DNA of 64,000 bases from Prototheca cutis (Eukaryota > Chlorophyta > Trebouxiophyceae > Chlorellales > Chlorellaceae), in assembly GCA_002897115.2 (NCBI GenBank), contig BCIH01000003.1, forward strand, positions 506,232 to 570,231. The letters run 5' to 3'. Of the stretch, positions 1 through 13,841 are shown one piece after another. A program made the translations under genes and the position numbers. The notes below the pieces were generated by a model. The model was not told the DNA's origin. It searched no databases and saw only the letters and a list, made by a program, of their open reading frames with translations. The first letter of the stretch is position 1; each line of letters starts with the position of its first letter.

Positions 1-160
1 GGGGGGGGGGGGGGGGGGGGGGGGGGGATCTTTTCATCATGTTGATGTACTGATAGAATACCCTCCAAAACATATCCATGCACACGAATAAACACAGGCA
101 TACACACAAAAAAAACATACGCTTACTAATACTAACTCCTGACATAACATAATGAATGAA

Positions 161-2131
161 TTACGAACCTTTGGTTGCTTTGACAGCGGCGTAAAACTCG
201 TCCTCCACGCGGGCGGGCCCGTGATCGTCACCATCGTCGCCGAAGGCAGCCGCACGCTGTGCACGCTTCGCGGCGACGCTGTCGAATGCGGCGCGACGCT
301 GCGCGAGGGGCTCGCGGGCGGGCAGGTCGGCGTCTCCCGACCGCGGCACGGCGCCGGCGCCGGGGGTCTCGCCGCCCCAGCGCTGGCCCAGGCGGTGCCG
401 GTTGAACCCGGTGCCCAGGCCCGGGCCTTCGAGGACCGCAGCCACGTCCTCGCGGAAATCGTCGAGCAGTGCGGCGCCGGCCAGGCCCGCGCGACGCGCG
501 GCGCGCTGGNCTTTGACCTCCGCCCGGCTCAGAGGCACACGGACCATGAGCTCCTCCTCGACCGCCTCGCGAGAGGCGAGGCGGTGCCGCTGCCGCACCA
601 CCGCAGCCGTATCGGCCCCCGGGGCGACGGCCCGGATCTCCTCAGGTGCGCCTTCCAGTTCGCGTGCCAGTTCCGAGAGCAGGTCGGAGCGCGCTGCGCG
701 GGCGGTGACGTGCCGCGCGGCCCGCGCCGCCCGGGCCTCTGCCCGGCCCTCCTCGATCTCCATGCTCACGGGGTTGAGTCGCGGCGGGCGGTACACGCCG
801 TCGCCGCGGCGTTGCGCTGCCAGGACTTCCTCGGCATCCGCATCTTCCGCCGCCGCCTCATCCAGCAGCGCCTTGACCCCGGCCTCCTCGTCAGCACCGG
901 CACCAACCACCAGCGCCCCCGGGCGTGGGCCCGCGGCCAGCTTCGCACCGTCGCTCTCTGCGGCCGCGGCGGCTCCCGCGGCAGCCAGCAGGCGGTCCAG
1001 CTGGCTCTTGAGCCGCTTGTCGATGGGCCGGACCTTGTCCAGGTAGGCACGCAGCTCCACCAGCCGCGCCACGACGGGGTGTCCCGCCACCTGCCTCCCC
1101 TCGGCCTTCAGCAACAGGTAGAACACGATGGCCGCGCAGTACTGCAGCAGGAGCAGGTGCTTGGCCTCCAGGTACGACAGACCCTCTGCCGTGGCCAGCT
1201 GGCCCTCCCGGACTTCACGCAGCAGTGGACCCACTCGGTGTCTCAGCTCGCCCAGCGAGCCCTGCAGCTCTGACAACAGGCCCGCAAGCTCAGGCGCTGC
1301 CCGGGCCGCCGCCGCCGCTCGCTCCGAGGCCGACAGCCCCGCCAGGTCACGAGGCACAAACTCCACTGCCGCCTCTTCTTCATCACCCGAACCGTCTTTC
1401 TCCTCTTTCTCTTCCTCGGTTTCTTCCTCGACGCCGTAGTCCTCGGGGTTTAGGCCAGAGAGTGCAGCCTGCTGCAGGCGCAGCGCCTCTTCTTCCTCGT
1501 CTCTGGCTGCTTCCTCGTCCTCGGACCCCTCGAGGTCAATGTTGTCGGCGTCGTAGTACGCACGCTTGGAGCCCCAACGCTCCTCCTGGACAGCCTTCTT
1601 CTTGGCGCCCTCGTCCTCGCTGCCGCCTTCCTCCTCCTCCTCGCCCTGCTGGATCCTCAGCTTGGCCCCGAGAGTCTTCACCTGCTTGGCCACTGCACCG
1701 CAAAAGGGCGTGGTCAAGACAACGGGGTCGACCAAAAAGGCCACGTGTGAGACAGGTGCTTCCTGCTGCAGCCTTGCCCCCCGTGTCCCCCTACCGTCGC
1801 GCCACCACAAGCAAGTAAGCCCCAGAACACAAAGGAATTCTCAGATAGCGCTGTATTCCGAAGCATACACGCTGCAATGCAACGCACATGCAGCGTAGCG
1901 GGCGTCCTCCTCAAGCTCCTCGTCCTCCGAGTCGTCGCCGCTGGCGTCGTCGATGTCGTAGACGGCATCCTCGATCGATTCCAAGTCGGTGCTGTCCGCA
2001 TCGTCGCCGTGCATGACCAGCTCCTCACTGTCGCTGGAAATCTCGGGCTCCGGAGCCGGCGCGGGGGCTGGTTTGCGGCCCTTGCCCTTGGCACTCCGTG
2101 CCGCCGCTCTCGCCATAGCGGCGTACTTCAC
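161..2131 (-). CDS. UTP3: Sas10/Utp3/C1D-family nucleolar protein
   Basis: Likely subunit of the small-subunit processome that processes pre-18S rRNA in the nucleolus. Two exons are visible on the minus strand: 2131 (or the second Met at 2116) to 1888 and 1692 to 161, joined by a GTGCGT...GGTGCAG intron in phase 1. The first exon encodes a basic AKGKGRK stretch followed by an acidic Asp/Glu/Ser region. The second exon begins with acidic runs and a WGSKRAYYDADN segment typical of Sas10. It then carries the Sas10/Utp3 domain (a helical block around LSYLEAKHLLLLQYCAAIV and VRPIDKRLKSQLDRLL) and a YRPPRLNPVSMEIEEGR segment. The C terminus ends in DEFYAAVKATKGS. The classical Sas10 C-terminal GKR...KNRGLTP block was not found, and the YRPP segment is reminiscent of neuroguidin/Lcp5, so this could be another member of the same superfamily. 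Confidence in the superfamily is high, in the exact orthologue moderate. Confidence 0.83.
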
Positions 2132-2642
2132 ACAGCACGCAAACCAAGCGGCAGTGTGGAGTATCGGCGTGAATTTATACTAAATTTTAGTATTCTGGCA
2201 CAGAAACGACGACATTGCATACATGCACGGCCCTGTGGACTCTGTGCATGCACAGGCGGGTGCGCCAGTGCGGCCGGGGAATCCTGCTTTGGGGATGCGC
2301 GAGAAGCCACTGCACGACGATCGGCATGGCATTCCGTGCCAGCGACCACGCCCGAGCGACAGCTACTTGTTGAACAGGTCAATACAAAAAGACAACAAGT
2401 TGTGTGCATAGATAAAGCTCTGTGCTGCATTCCGAGGCTGGAGGGACAGAGGAATCCCATTGGAATCCTCTTTCTGCACGGGCTGTGCCTCACGGGCTGT
2501 GCCTCGCGGGCGACGGGGGCCCCCGCCGGCCCCCAGCCAATGCTGTAGCTCTGGGAGCAGGTGTCCCTGAGATTGTGATACAGTGCATCTAGCAAGCCTG
2601 CACTCGAGACCTTACGCGCCGGCGTGAGGGGCGAGCGCCGCA
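2132..2642. other. Divergent intergenic region, Sas10 / S6K
   Basis: No gene is visible. The stretch lies between the divergent starts of the Sas10-like gene and the S6K-like gene and probably holds both promoters. AT-rich patches occur near 2168-2200. Confidence 0.5.
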
Positions 2643-5352
<2,710 letters not shown>

Positions 5353-5801
5353 GGATGTCGGGGGAGTTGCCAACCGATGCGGGAGTCGCCACGAGAAGGA
5401 CAATTTGCGGCGACGAGAAGAAAATAAACGATGAAGAACTGTGTTCGCCCCCGCTGCTGGTGCCGCTGCACTTGTGTTTCACCTTGCTTTTGCCTCCATA
5501 GCGCAAAATTTCTTGAGCACAGCACCTGTGACTCTCGANCGCCACGCCTGAGCCCATGGTGTGGCAATTTTCTCTCCACATCATGCGCTGGGATCAATTT
5601 GCTTGCGGTTTCCAACGGCCCGCATTGTTGTGAATGGTCAATGGATGACAAATGCGCCGTGTATCAGTGCAGGGTACACGAGTTTGTTAAAGCACGCAGT
5701 GTGACAAGGGCAGGCGCGGGGCTTGCACGGCATCATCCCAGTGACTGCTCGTCCCGCGGGTTTCCCACGCAGTGGGTCCATTAAGAAAAAAATCAGCCAG
5801 C
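5353..5801. other. Convergent 3' intergenic region
   Basis: Lies between the 3' ends of the S6K-like gene (+) and the Prp18 gene (-). No coding signal, RNA gene or repeat is visible. It should contain both 3' UTRs and polyadenylation sites. Confidence 0.45.
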
Positions 5802-7481
5802 CTACTCGGCCCCGGTCTCAGTCTTGGCGACTGCTGCCATGGCCGATCGGATCTGGTGCTCCCAGCGCGGCGGGATCTTGACCGCGTTGCCTTCCATCAG
5901 CGAGGGTGCCGGCGCGGGGGACACATGCTCGCCCCGGCGCACCGCTTCCAGCAGTGCCAACTTGTCGCTGCCGCCGCCCACTGCCCCACGCCCTTCGTTG
6001 CTGGCTCCGTCAAAGTCAACAGAGCGTGAAGGGTCGGTGGGGTAACGCCGCTGGCAAAACGTCATCAGCCGCTTTAAACCCTGGATAAACTTGCGCGTGG
6101 CCTCATCGTTCATAATGTGTGCCTGGGGGTCGTAGTAATGGTCGCCCGGGTTGGTTGACGGGTGGGTAGTCGGGATGCTTTGAGGTGACTGGAGAAAGGG
6201 TTTTATGGCAGCCCCAAAAATTACGCACCGGCACCGTCCAATGCAGCATCAAACTGACACCGCACCACACAAAGCATCATCAACTCACCGTGGACATGGA
6301 TGATTTGAAAGAAATTTTTTCACGGGCCGAACGCTCATGCAGGCCGACCTGGGTGACGCCGATGGGCCAGGGCGAGTTGCCGATGGCAAGGCCCATATAG
6401 ATTTTGTAGGCGTGAAGGTAGTTCCGGTCCCGCATGGCGTCCACGATCATCTTCAGTCCCGCCAGCATCTCCGGCTCCAGGTTGCGGTGGCGCAGTCGCG
6501 CCAGCAATGGCTTGAGGTACTCCTCCGTCTCCCGGAACCGCAGCATCGCCTGGTGGCCCGCAGGGCTGGCCTTGACCTCGGCCGGACGGGCCTCCAGATC
6601 GGCCTCCCAGTCCGACACCCAGCCACGCAGCCGCCGGGCCAGCGCATCCTCCAACGGCAGCTTGCCGATCGCCACCTCCTCCGCCGCACGCTTGAACGAT
6701 GCCATCAGCGCCTGTTGGTCAGGGTCCAGGGCCTCGCCCGAGGGCGCCGCAGCCTGGTCGGCGGCTGCGGCACGACCCAAACCGTCTTCCACCCGTGCTT
6801 TTTTGGCAGCTCGCTGCTGGCGGGCAAACTCGATGTTGAAATTGGCTTGCTGCCCGCCGGCCGTCTCATCTGTGACGGCCAGGGTCCGCTGGGCTTCGGC
6901 CAACCTTGCCGTGCGCTCGGCGTCACCCTCACCAAACAGCGTGACCGGTAACTTGAGCCGCCGCAGCCGCCGGATGACCTCATCGCGACTCAACTGCTTG
7001 GCCGGCTCCGCGGCATGTGTGTCACCACCACCAGCCTGCCTGCTGGCGGGTCGGCTGTGCTTGGCGCTCTTGCCGTCCGTCTCTGTTGTCGCAGCCGCAT
7101 CGTCTGAACCAACAGCATCGGCGCTGGTTGGAGGAGCCTGCACTGGGGCCGCGGCCTCCCCAGCAGCCCTCTTGCTGGCCTCCTGCAGGGCAAGAAAGCG
7201 CATGCAAAATCCATGAAATGATGAAATGTGGCAAAACTCAATGATGCAGATCGAAAGCAAGCAGTATTCGGTCACGATTGCAACACACGCGCGTGCATGG
7301 TGGTCGCCCAAGACGAGCATTCCGGTGTCCGTACCTTGCGGGCCCGCTCGGCAGCCTCCTCTTCCCGCAGTTTCTTCAGGCGGAGTTCCTCAATCTCAGC
7401 GCGCTTGACGTATTTCTTGCCCCCAAACTCCTGCTCCGCGGCCTTCTTCTTGCTGGCCAGCAGCTCCTTGAGTTTGTCCAT
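5802..7481 (-). CDS. PRPF18: Pre-mRNA splicing factor Prp18
   Basis: Second-step splicing factor of the U5 snRNP/Slu7 complex, nuclear. Three exons on the minus strand: 7481-7335, 7182-6289 and 6122-5802, with GT-AG introns in frame. The protein starts [19 protein letters not shown], as in Prp18 orthologues, followed by a charged coiled region. It has a PRP4-like/SFM segment ([20 protein letters not shown]) and then the helical Prp18 domain ([20 protein letters not shown], the conserved loop region). The last exon continues [20 protein letters not shown], the family's closing signature, then an Ala/Gly-rich C-terminal tail. Length about 450 residues, somewhat longer than animal Prp18 because of Ala-rich inserts. 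Identification is secure. Confidence 0.95.
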
Positions 7482-7875
7482 ACCTCCGGCTTTGGTTGTA
7501 CTTGCACCGCCCCTTGCAGCGCACGTGAGCTCAGATTCCTCCCATTGAAACCCACAAAGGGTACCTCAGTGGTGTTAAGATATGATCTGAAACCATGCAC
7601 GTGTCTCGGCGTGGTTCTCCTGGTGCGCACAGGCCGCGATTCCCCATGCGGACTCGGAGGGGCGTTTTCCCTGGAGAGATTGACAATGCGCCAGTCCCAA
7701 GCCCAAGCTCCCACCCGAGGGCCGCTCGGCCCAGTATCTCCCACAACCAGGCATGACTTCTACAGGGCTGCTCTGAAGATGTACAAAAGCTGCTCCGGTC
7801 AATGTCACAGGGCAGCGGGACATGCAGCGCAGCGATGTCAGGTAAGAGGCCCCCACGAATCGATCAATCAATCAA
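7482..7875. other. Intergenic region between Prp18 start and TMEM161-like end
   Basis: Lies upstream of Prp18 and downstream of the TMEM161-like gene, both on the minus strand. Nothing recognisable besides presumed promoter and 3' UTR; a short ATCAATCAATCAATC tetranucleotide run sits at about 7861-7877. Confidence 0.4.
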
Positions 7876-9544
7876 TCACAGCCCCGGCAGCTCAAACAGC
7901 CACATGTGCGCTGCACAGAACAGGAAGTACGCGGCACCACTCCACCACGCCAGAAATCCCAGCACCGCATCCAGTAGGAGGTTGGCATCTGCCGCGCCGG
8001 CCAGGGCCGGGTTGGCCGCGCTGTGAAGCTGCGCGGCAGCCGCCCCGAGCCACAGCACCGCTGGGGCTGCAACCTCCACGGCGGCGCGGCCGGCCAGGCC
8101 GCTGACTAGAGCCAGCTTCGACCGGATGAGCTCTGCGCGCAGCTCCGCATGCGTCAAACCCCCTGGGGCCGGGTGCTTGAGGTCGTGCCAGGCCACCATG
8201 GCTGAGTCGTAGTACCGCTGCAGCACCACGCGCACGTTGACAAGGGCCAGCGTGGCCGCTGCGGCAAGCATGCCGCCCTGGATCCACCGTGCGTCGCGCT
8301 GTGGCACGTTGAACAGCACGTCTGCGCGCATGCTGCCCCAGAGCATGGAAGCCGCGAGGGGCATGACAAACTGGATGTGCATGCGGGCAACGTCCATGGC
8401 ATTGTAGGGGATGTACTCTGCAGCCCACGCCGGCGGGGCACGCTGCAGCCGGATGGACGTGGTGAAGCGCAACGCGGGCAGCACGAGCGCGCTGGCGATG
8501 GCAGCTGCGGAGAGCGACAGTCCCAGTCGGAAAACGGGCAGTGACAGCTTTGCCGGGAGTGCCCAGTCGAATGCTGGGTTTGCGTCTCGAAGCGCGGTCA
8601 ACAACGCATTGGCGGCATCCAATGCTGCCTGCTGGCGCTGGACTGGGGCCCAGGNCGGGGCGCGCTGCTGCACAAATGCCGCTGCGAAGAATGCGCCGAT
8701 ACCATAGCCAACAGCCAGCACCTTGTTCCCAGGGAGCATCGTCCGCGACAGGAAATCCACGCGCAGCAGCGCGGCCAGTGAGCCCAGCACGCACAACGTG
8801 GACAGGACCAGGGGCAGCGTTGACGCAGGCTCGCCCGTGTAATTGGCGTGCACCGCTGTCAACGCCGTCGTCAACACCGTAACTTCCGCCAAGAAAAACT
8901 GGTCAGAATTTCGGTTGGAATGCTCTTGTTTGTGTGTTTGTGTGTATTATCTCACACCTCTTTTGATTCTTTCCAGGAGATGATGCTGAGTCGATGCAAG
9001 CGTGAGCAGCAACTCGGAACCGTGCACCACCATCCCCTTCAACACCGGCAACTCACCAGGCCGTCAAAGATGTTGAAATATTGGGAGTCAAAGGCATCGC
9101 GGTAGGTGGTGGGGATAGCAAGGAGGCTGTCGGCATCCCCAAGCCCGCTGTCCTCATCCTTCTTGGCCTTGACGCGCTTGCCACGCTGGCGCTGCCCTGG
9201 CGCCAGTGCCCCTGCCACCTGGTACCTCTTCAGACCCACCAGCACCCGCGCGGGGAAGGCAAACCTGCGCAGCGTGATCGCATTGCACAGAACATGCTGG
9301 CCTCGAACGCAAGACAGACGGTGGGGGGTGCGTGCAGGTCAAGAGGCCCAGGTCTGGATGCAGGTATCATGGGGTTTCCTCATCAAACTCCGGTCCGCTC
9401 GAGGGCCCCTGGTGCCCTGGCAGGATTCGCATCCCCATTAGCACACATTGAATTCACTCCAAACCCTCACTTTGCATTGATGACAACTGTAGCAACAAGG
9501 CTAACGAGGAAGATGGCGGTCCCTGCGCCGAGTGAGTACTCCAT
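7876..9544 (-). CDS. TMEM161-like multi-pass membrane protein
   Basis: Function unknown; the family is a conserved eukaryotic multi-pass membrane protein. Exons on the minus strand: about 9544-9471 (MEYSLGAGTAIFLVSLVA, a first membrane helix), a middle exon of about 9310-9057 containing VLCNAITLRRFAFPARVL, and 8898-7876. The first helix followed by LCNxxxLRRFxxP matches the start of TMEM161 proteins. Further on, ARMHIQFVMPLAASMLWG and VVLQRYYDSAMVAWHDLK correspond to the family's late helices. About eight hydrophobic segments are visible. The phase of the first intron junction could not be reconciled exactly, so the first donor/acceptor pair is uncertain. The assignment rests on motif spacing and is moderately sure. 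Confidence 0.68.
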
Positions 9545-10295
9545 GGCTCCTGCGCCCAAGCCCTGCCGGCAGTCCCTCTACAATGGCATTCGCACTCTTC
9601 CAAACACAAAAAGCATAAGACATTTGCTAGAAAATGGCTACGCGGGATGCGGCAGATTGCCGATGTACTGATTGCCTTTTTTGCCTGTTCCCCAGGCAAT
9701 GTCGCGGGTGGTTTACTGGACATGTTGGCATCCGGGAGTGATCCTTTTGGGGCCGATCTGGTCGTGAACGCCTGTCTAACAGACATCATGCAATACAAAC
9801 AGTTTTGAGCAATGCTTTGCGCAGCGAGCTTGGCGCCTGGGCGGCCACCCGCTCGATCGGTGTGGTCCCTCGACCCCCATGGTGGGCCTGTGGGCCGGGC
9901 TGGAGTGCAGGCACGGCAAGGTCCCTGGTTCACTCACAGGACACGGGCCCCAAGCCGACGAGCATGCTCAAACAAGCCAGGTATGGCCAGTTTCACCTTT
10001 CCGTATCTTGGTTTCTGCCAGCTACTGCCCTTGCTGAGAGACACGACCACCTGCCACCCGCCCGCACGGTCTGGTGCTAACCCAAGTTCAGGAGGCAGGG
10101 AAGATGACGTAGACAATGCCCTCGACCAGTCTGCAACACCTCCACCACCGGGAACACCGAGGGGGGTCAAGCACACCGCTGACGATGATGGTGTGGGCTG
10201 CAGTGGACTCCGTATGGGGGAATTCCTCCGCCCTGCATGATGGGCAGTGGGGCCAGGAGCTCCATCACAGCCAATCTTCTGCCACCTGCATGCAG
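9545..10295. other. Divergent region upstream of TMEM161-like and signal peptidase genes
   Basis: About 750 bp with no gene that can be defended. It probably contains the promoters of both neighbours and the missing 5' exon(s), including the transit peptide, of the signal peptidase. An ORF starting MLCAASLAPGRPPARSVW near 9812 on the plus strand has a transit-peptide-like composition but could not be joined in frame with confidence. Confidence 0.4.
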
Positions 10296-11506
10296 AGGGT
10301 TTGCCGGATGACAAACGACCAGCAGCACCAAGATCACCAGGCTGGTTTTCCAGACGAGATGTGAGCGCCCTCGGCATCGCAGTCCTTGCTTCCTATGCAT
10401 TCCGATTGTATGTGCGTGTGGCGTATCATTGTCATGTGGGGCTGGGGTGTGGGGGCTGGCCGTGGGGAAAGGGTGCTGCTGTCTGAAAATTATGCAGTGG
10501 AGCTACATGGCGTGGCAGTCATGCGAACAGCGCTGGCTGCATCTATTCTCACTGAGGGCGGGCAGGCACACTGTATCACAGGCCTGCCTTTTCCCAGGAG
10601 CTCACACACTGACTACGATGCACGTGTACAGGTTTGTGGCGGAGCCGCGGTACATCCCATCGCTCAGCATGCACCCAACTTTTCACATTGGCGACCGTTT
10701 CATTGCTGAAAAGGTCACGTATAAATTGCGGCACTCGCCGCGGCACAGCGACATCGTCATCTTCAAGGCCCCAGACGGCATCCTTTCGCCGAGAGAGGGC
10801 TTGTGGCACTGGGGGCCCTGGAACGACGCTGTCTTTGTGAAGCGTGTGGTGGCTGTCGCAGGTACGGCGGGGCTGTGCAGTGTGTGGTACAGTTGGACAT
10901 GGCAGCTGGGGGTCCTGTTTTTTTGGTCGGCCATGCTTCTAGTTCTGGATGGGTGGGCTTCCAAATGACTTTGTGAATAGACACACTGTGAGCCATGCGA
11001 CGGTCTTAGTCGGGGCATGGCCTCTGCTGTGCAGGGGACACTGTGGAGATCACTGGGGGAAAGCTGCTGCTCAATGGCACGCCAGTCATGGAGCCCTACG
11101 TGCGAGAGGCGCCCAAGTATACTGTTGCCCCCATGCGGGTCCCAGACGGGTGAGGCTGGGTGTGGATGCTGGGTTGGCCAATTGCAAGCACCAGTTTTGT
11201 CGGACTGCATGTTCTCCGGGATGCATAAAACCCAGGCTGCTTTGTTTGTGGGGAAAGAAAGGACGGGATGCATTTCCCAGCATGACAGACGATGCTGCTC
11301 CTCATCCCATTTGCAGGCACGTCTTTGTGCTTGGGGACAACCGGAACAACAGCTACGACTCCCACATCTGGGGTTGCCTGCCCGTCAAGAGCATTCTTGG
11401 CCGGGCCATTTTCAAGTACTGGCCTGTTCATAGTGTGGGTCCCATCGAGCAGACGAGCGTGCACACCGGCGTGCCACTGCTCCAGGCACCGGCACTGAGA
11501 AACTAG
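10296..11506 (+). CDS. PLSP1: Plastid/thylakoidal type I signal peptidase (5' end unresolved)
   Basis: Serine-lysine dyad signal peptidase (family S26) that removes thylakoid-transfer and envelope signal peptides in plastids. Visible exons: about 10296-10407, 10632-10861, one starting after the acceptor near 11034, and one starting near 11318. Joined sequence includes a membrane anchor ([15 protein letters not shown]), box B with the nucleophile Ser in [14 protein letters not shown], box D with the general-base Lys in [13 protein letters not shown], and box [15 protein letters not shown]. This spacing, with an '[10 protein letters not shown]' box, is that of the thylakoidal processing peptidase rather than of the ER or mitochondrial enzymes. 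The gene supports a plastid-bearing host. The N-terminal transit peptide exon is not resolved. Confidence 0.88.
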
Positions 11507-11739
11507 GCTCCCCTGAGCTGGACGTGACCCAACCCTGTTGCCTTCCTGAGCCGCATGGATCCTTGCAGTCCGCAATAAGCTGAGACAACCTATCCTTTGC
11601 CGTTTCTCCACTGCAAAGTACTCCTCCATCTCAGCGGGAGTAAAAATGACAGGAATGACGCTAGAACAGAAATAGATGAGAGGTAAAAGGGGGAACGGAG
11701 CAGGTCTTTCTACATGACACAAGTGCAATTGTCGCACAT

Positions 11740-12270
11740 CTACAAGAGCCCCTCCAGCTCCCTGGATGGGGCAGACAGATTCTTATAGGCTGCTTGCAAC
11801 ACAAAGGCAATTCCACGGTATGACAAATACAGGATACCTGCAAACAGGGGTTGGAAAGATGAGTTTGGTGAGCATGGCCGGAGACACCGCTGCCTTGCCC
11901 CCACCTCCATTCATGCGCCAGTCGCAGAGGCAAGACCTCTCCACAGCAAGCGACACTGCGATGCAGAAACAATGCATCGATCAGCAAACGCACCAAAGGG
12001 CAAGCCGATGACGACTGCCAGCAAGAGGACGAGGAGTACGGTGGCGATCACGGTGTCGGCTGTCTTGAGCACCAGGCGGCGGCACCTGCCCGACAGGAGC
12101 ACGACAAGGACCAATCCAGCCAGGGCTGCCGTGAAACACGCCATCTGGAATACATTTGGTGGCACGCTGCTGCGGTCTGGAAGGCTGCCATTCTGGAACG
12201 ACTGCAGGGCGAGCTGCTGGAGCTGCCACAGGTCGACCCACCACTGGTCCAGCACCGCTTTCAACTCCAT
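11740..12270 (-). CDS. Small two-TM membrane protein, function unknown
   Basis: Two exons, 12270-11994 and 11837-11740, join in phase 1 across a GTGCGT...TTTGCAG intron to give a protein of about 124 residues starting MELKAVLDQWWVDLWQ. Two clear membrane helices are present (ACFTAALAGLVLVVLL and ADTVIATVLLVLLLAVVIG), separated by a short basic loop SGRCRRLVLK. A C-terminal amphipathic stretch, YRGIAFVLQAAYKNLS, precedes the stop. The in-frame splice and the continued helical sequence after it argue that it is real. I do not recognise the family. It is divergent from the acyl-CoA oxidase gene, with about 320 bp between starts. Confidence 0.5.
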
Positions 12271-12591
12271 GCCGGCCTCGGTCGTGGCCTTGAAATAAAA
12301 TTTGACCAACCTCTCGATTCTTTTATGTTTTGCTTATACCGTGGAGCCAGTGCCCTTGCTCATGCCGGATTGGGGAGACGCACATTGGCTACGTCGATCC
12401 AATCCAAAACCGGGTTTTTCAGAGGGCCCTTCGGCCCCCGCGCCTGGCTCGAGTGCTGAGCTGGCAGGCTGCCCTGACTGGATTTTCCAAGCGGCTTGGG
12501 CGCACCCAGATGCAGCACGTTTTGTACGCGCGATCTCGATCTGTACCCCACATTTTTGTTGTGCCCCGAGATCATTTGCGCGGCCTTACCA
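12271..12591. other. Divergent promoter region, two-TM protein / acyl-CoA oxidase
   Basis: No gene seen. The reading frame is open upstream of the acyl-CoA oxidase Met at 12592, but the upstream residues do not resemble the family and would mask the PTS2 motif, so 12592 was preferred as start. Confidence 0.4.
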
Positions 12592-13762
12592 TGGAGCGAC
12601 CAAGCTCGCGCCGTCTGGCCAAGCTGGTAAGCCAGCTGGGCCTTGCCGACACTGAACGGGGTCTGGCCATCAGGGCCACCTCTGCTGGCCCTGATGCCGA
12701 TGTTGCGCGCGAGATCCAGCACCTCATTGACCACGATAGCTATGCCGAACGCCAGAGGATGAAGGACATCACCAAGGACGAGCTCTTCGTTCCGTAAGTC
12801 GGCCGGGTGTGGCGTAGAGTCGAGGCATGTTTGTGGTGGTGCCGATGGGTCACCAGCCAGGAGTGCGCATGTGGCAACAACCTGTTCAGTGAAACAAGAT
12901 ATGCCCTGGCATTGCACTGAACAATGTCGCGAGAACCATGTTATTTGGTGGCTGTTTTGTGTGTGGTTTTTGTTTTTTTTTTTTCGGGTTCCTCTGGTAC
13001 AGGGGGCTAGTGCAGGGCCGAGACCGGCCCATCCCCTTCCATTTCCTTGGTTCATTTCCCTTTAAGAAAGGCTGTTCACTCAGGCGCTGGAACATCTCGG
13101 TGGCGGAAGAACGCGAGCTTGCCCAGGCGCGGCTCAAGGCTCTGTGCGGAACGGGCGCCTTCAGCATCACCGACTTCCTGTCCGATCCTCTTCGCATCTT
13201 TGCCGCACACGAGATTGCGTGCCTTGCCGACGTCTCATGTGCCACCAAGATGACGGTGCAGTACAACCTGTTTGGTGGCACCGTGCTCAAACTGGGGACC
13301 AAGCGTCACCATGACCTTGTGCTTAAGGGCATCGATACCCTGGATGATGTCGGCTGCTTTGCACTCACCGAGCTTGGCTATGGTAAAGGAGGAGGAGGAG
13401 GGTGTGTGTGAGTGTTTCTTTTTTCTTTTGTTGTGGATGGGGGGTTAAGTTGGGTGTGCTTGTGAGACTATGGCCATGACACGCCAGGGACCAATGCAAG
13501 GGGCCAACCGCCCGAATCATGCGTTGGCGCACGCACTACCGCAGGCAACAACGCGGTGGAGATGCAGACGACTGCAATGTTTGACCCCGAGACCGACGAG
13601 TTTGTCATCCACACGCCGCGTTCCCAGGCGCAAAAGTACTGGATCACGAACTCGGCCGTGCACGCTCACTGGGCGGTGGTGTTTGCGCAGACCTTTACGC
13701 AGGGCAAGAATCACGGTATCCACGGCTTCCTGGTCCAGATCCGCCACCACAAGGCATGTACG

Positions 13763-13841
<79 letters not shown>

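Noticed and set aside
1..27. Run of 27 G at the window start
   Set aside because: Likely a contig-edge or sequencing artefact; no gene context to interpret it, though G runs do occur in introns here.
152..1273. Long plus-strand ORF antisense to the Sas10-like gene
   Set aside because: Shadow of a GC-rich exon; composition only, no conserved motif, and the minus-strand frame has a clear Sas10 domain.
11644..11737. Minus-strand ORF segment SSVIPVIFTPAEMEEYF after the two-TM gene
   Set aside because: Looks protein-like, but it lies beyond the stop of the in-frame gene and has no start or splice partner that I could find.
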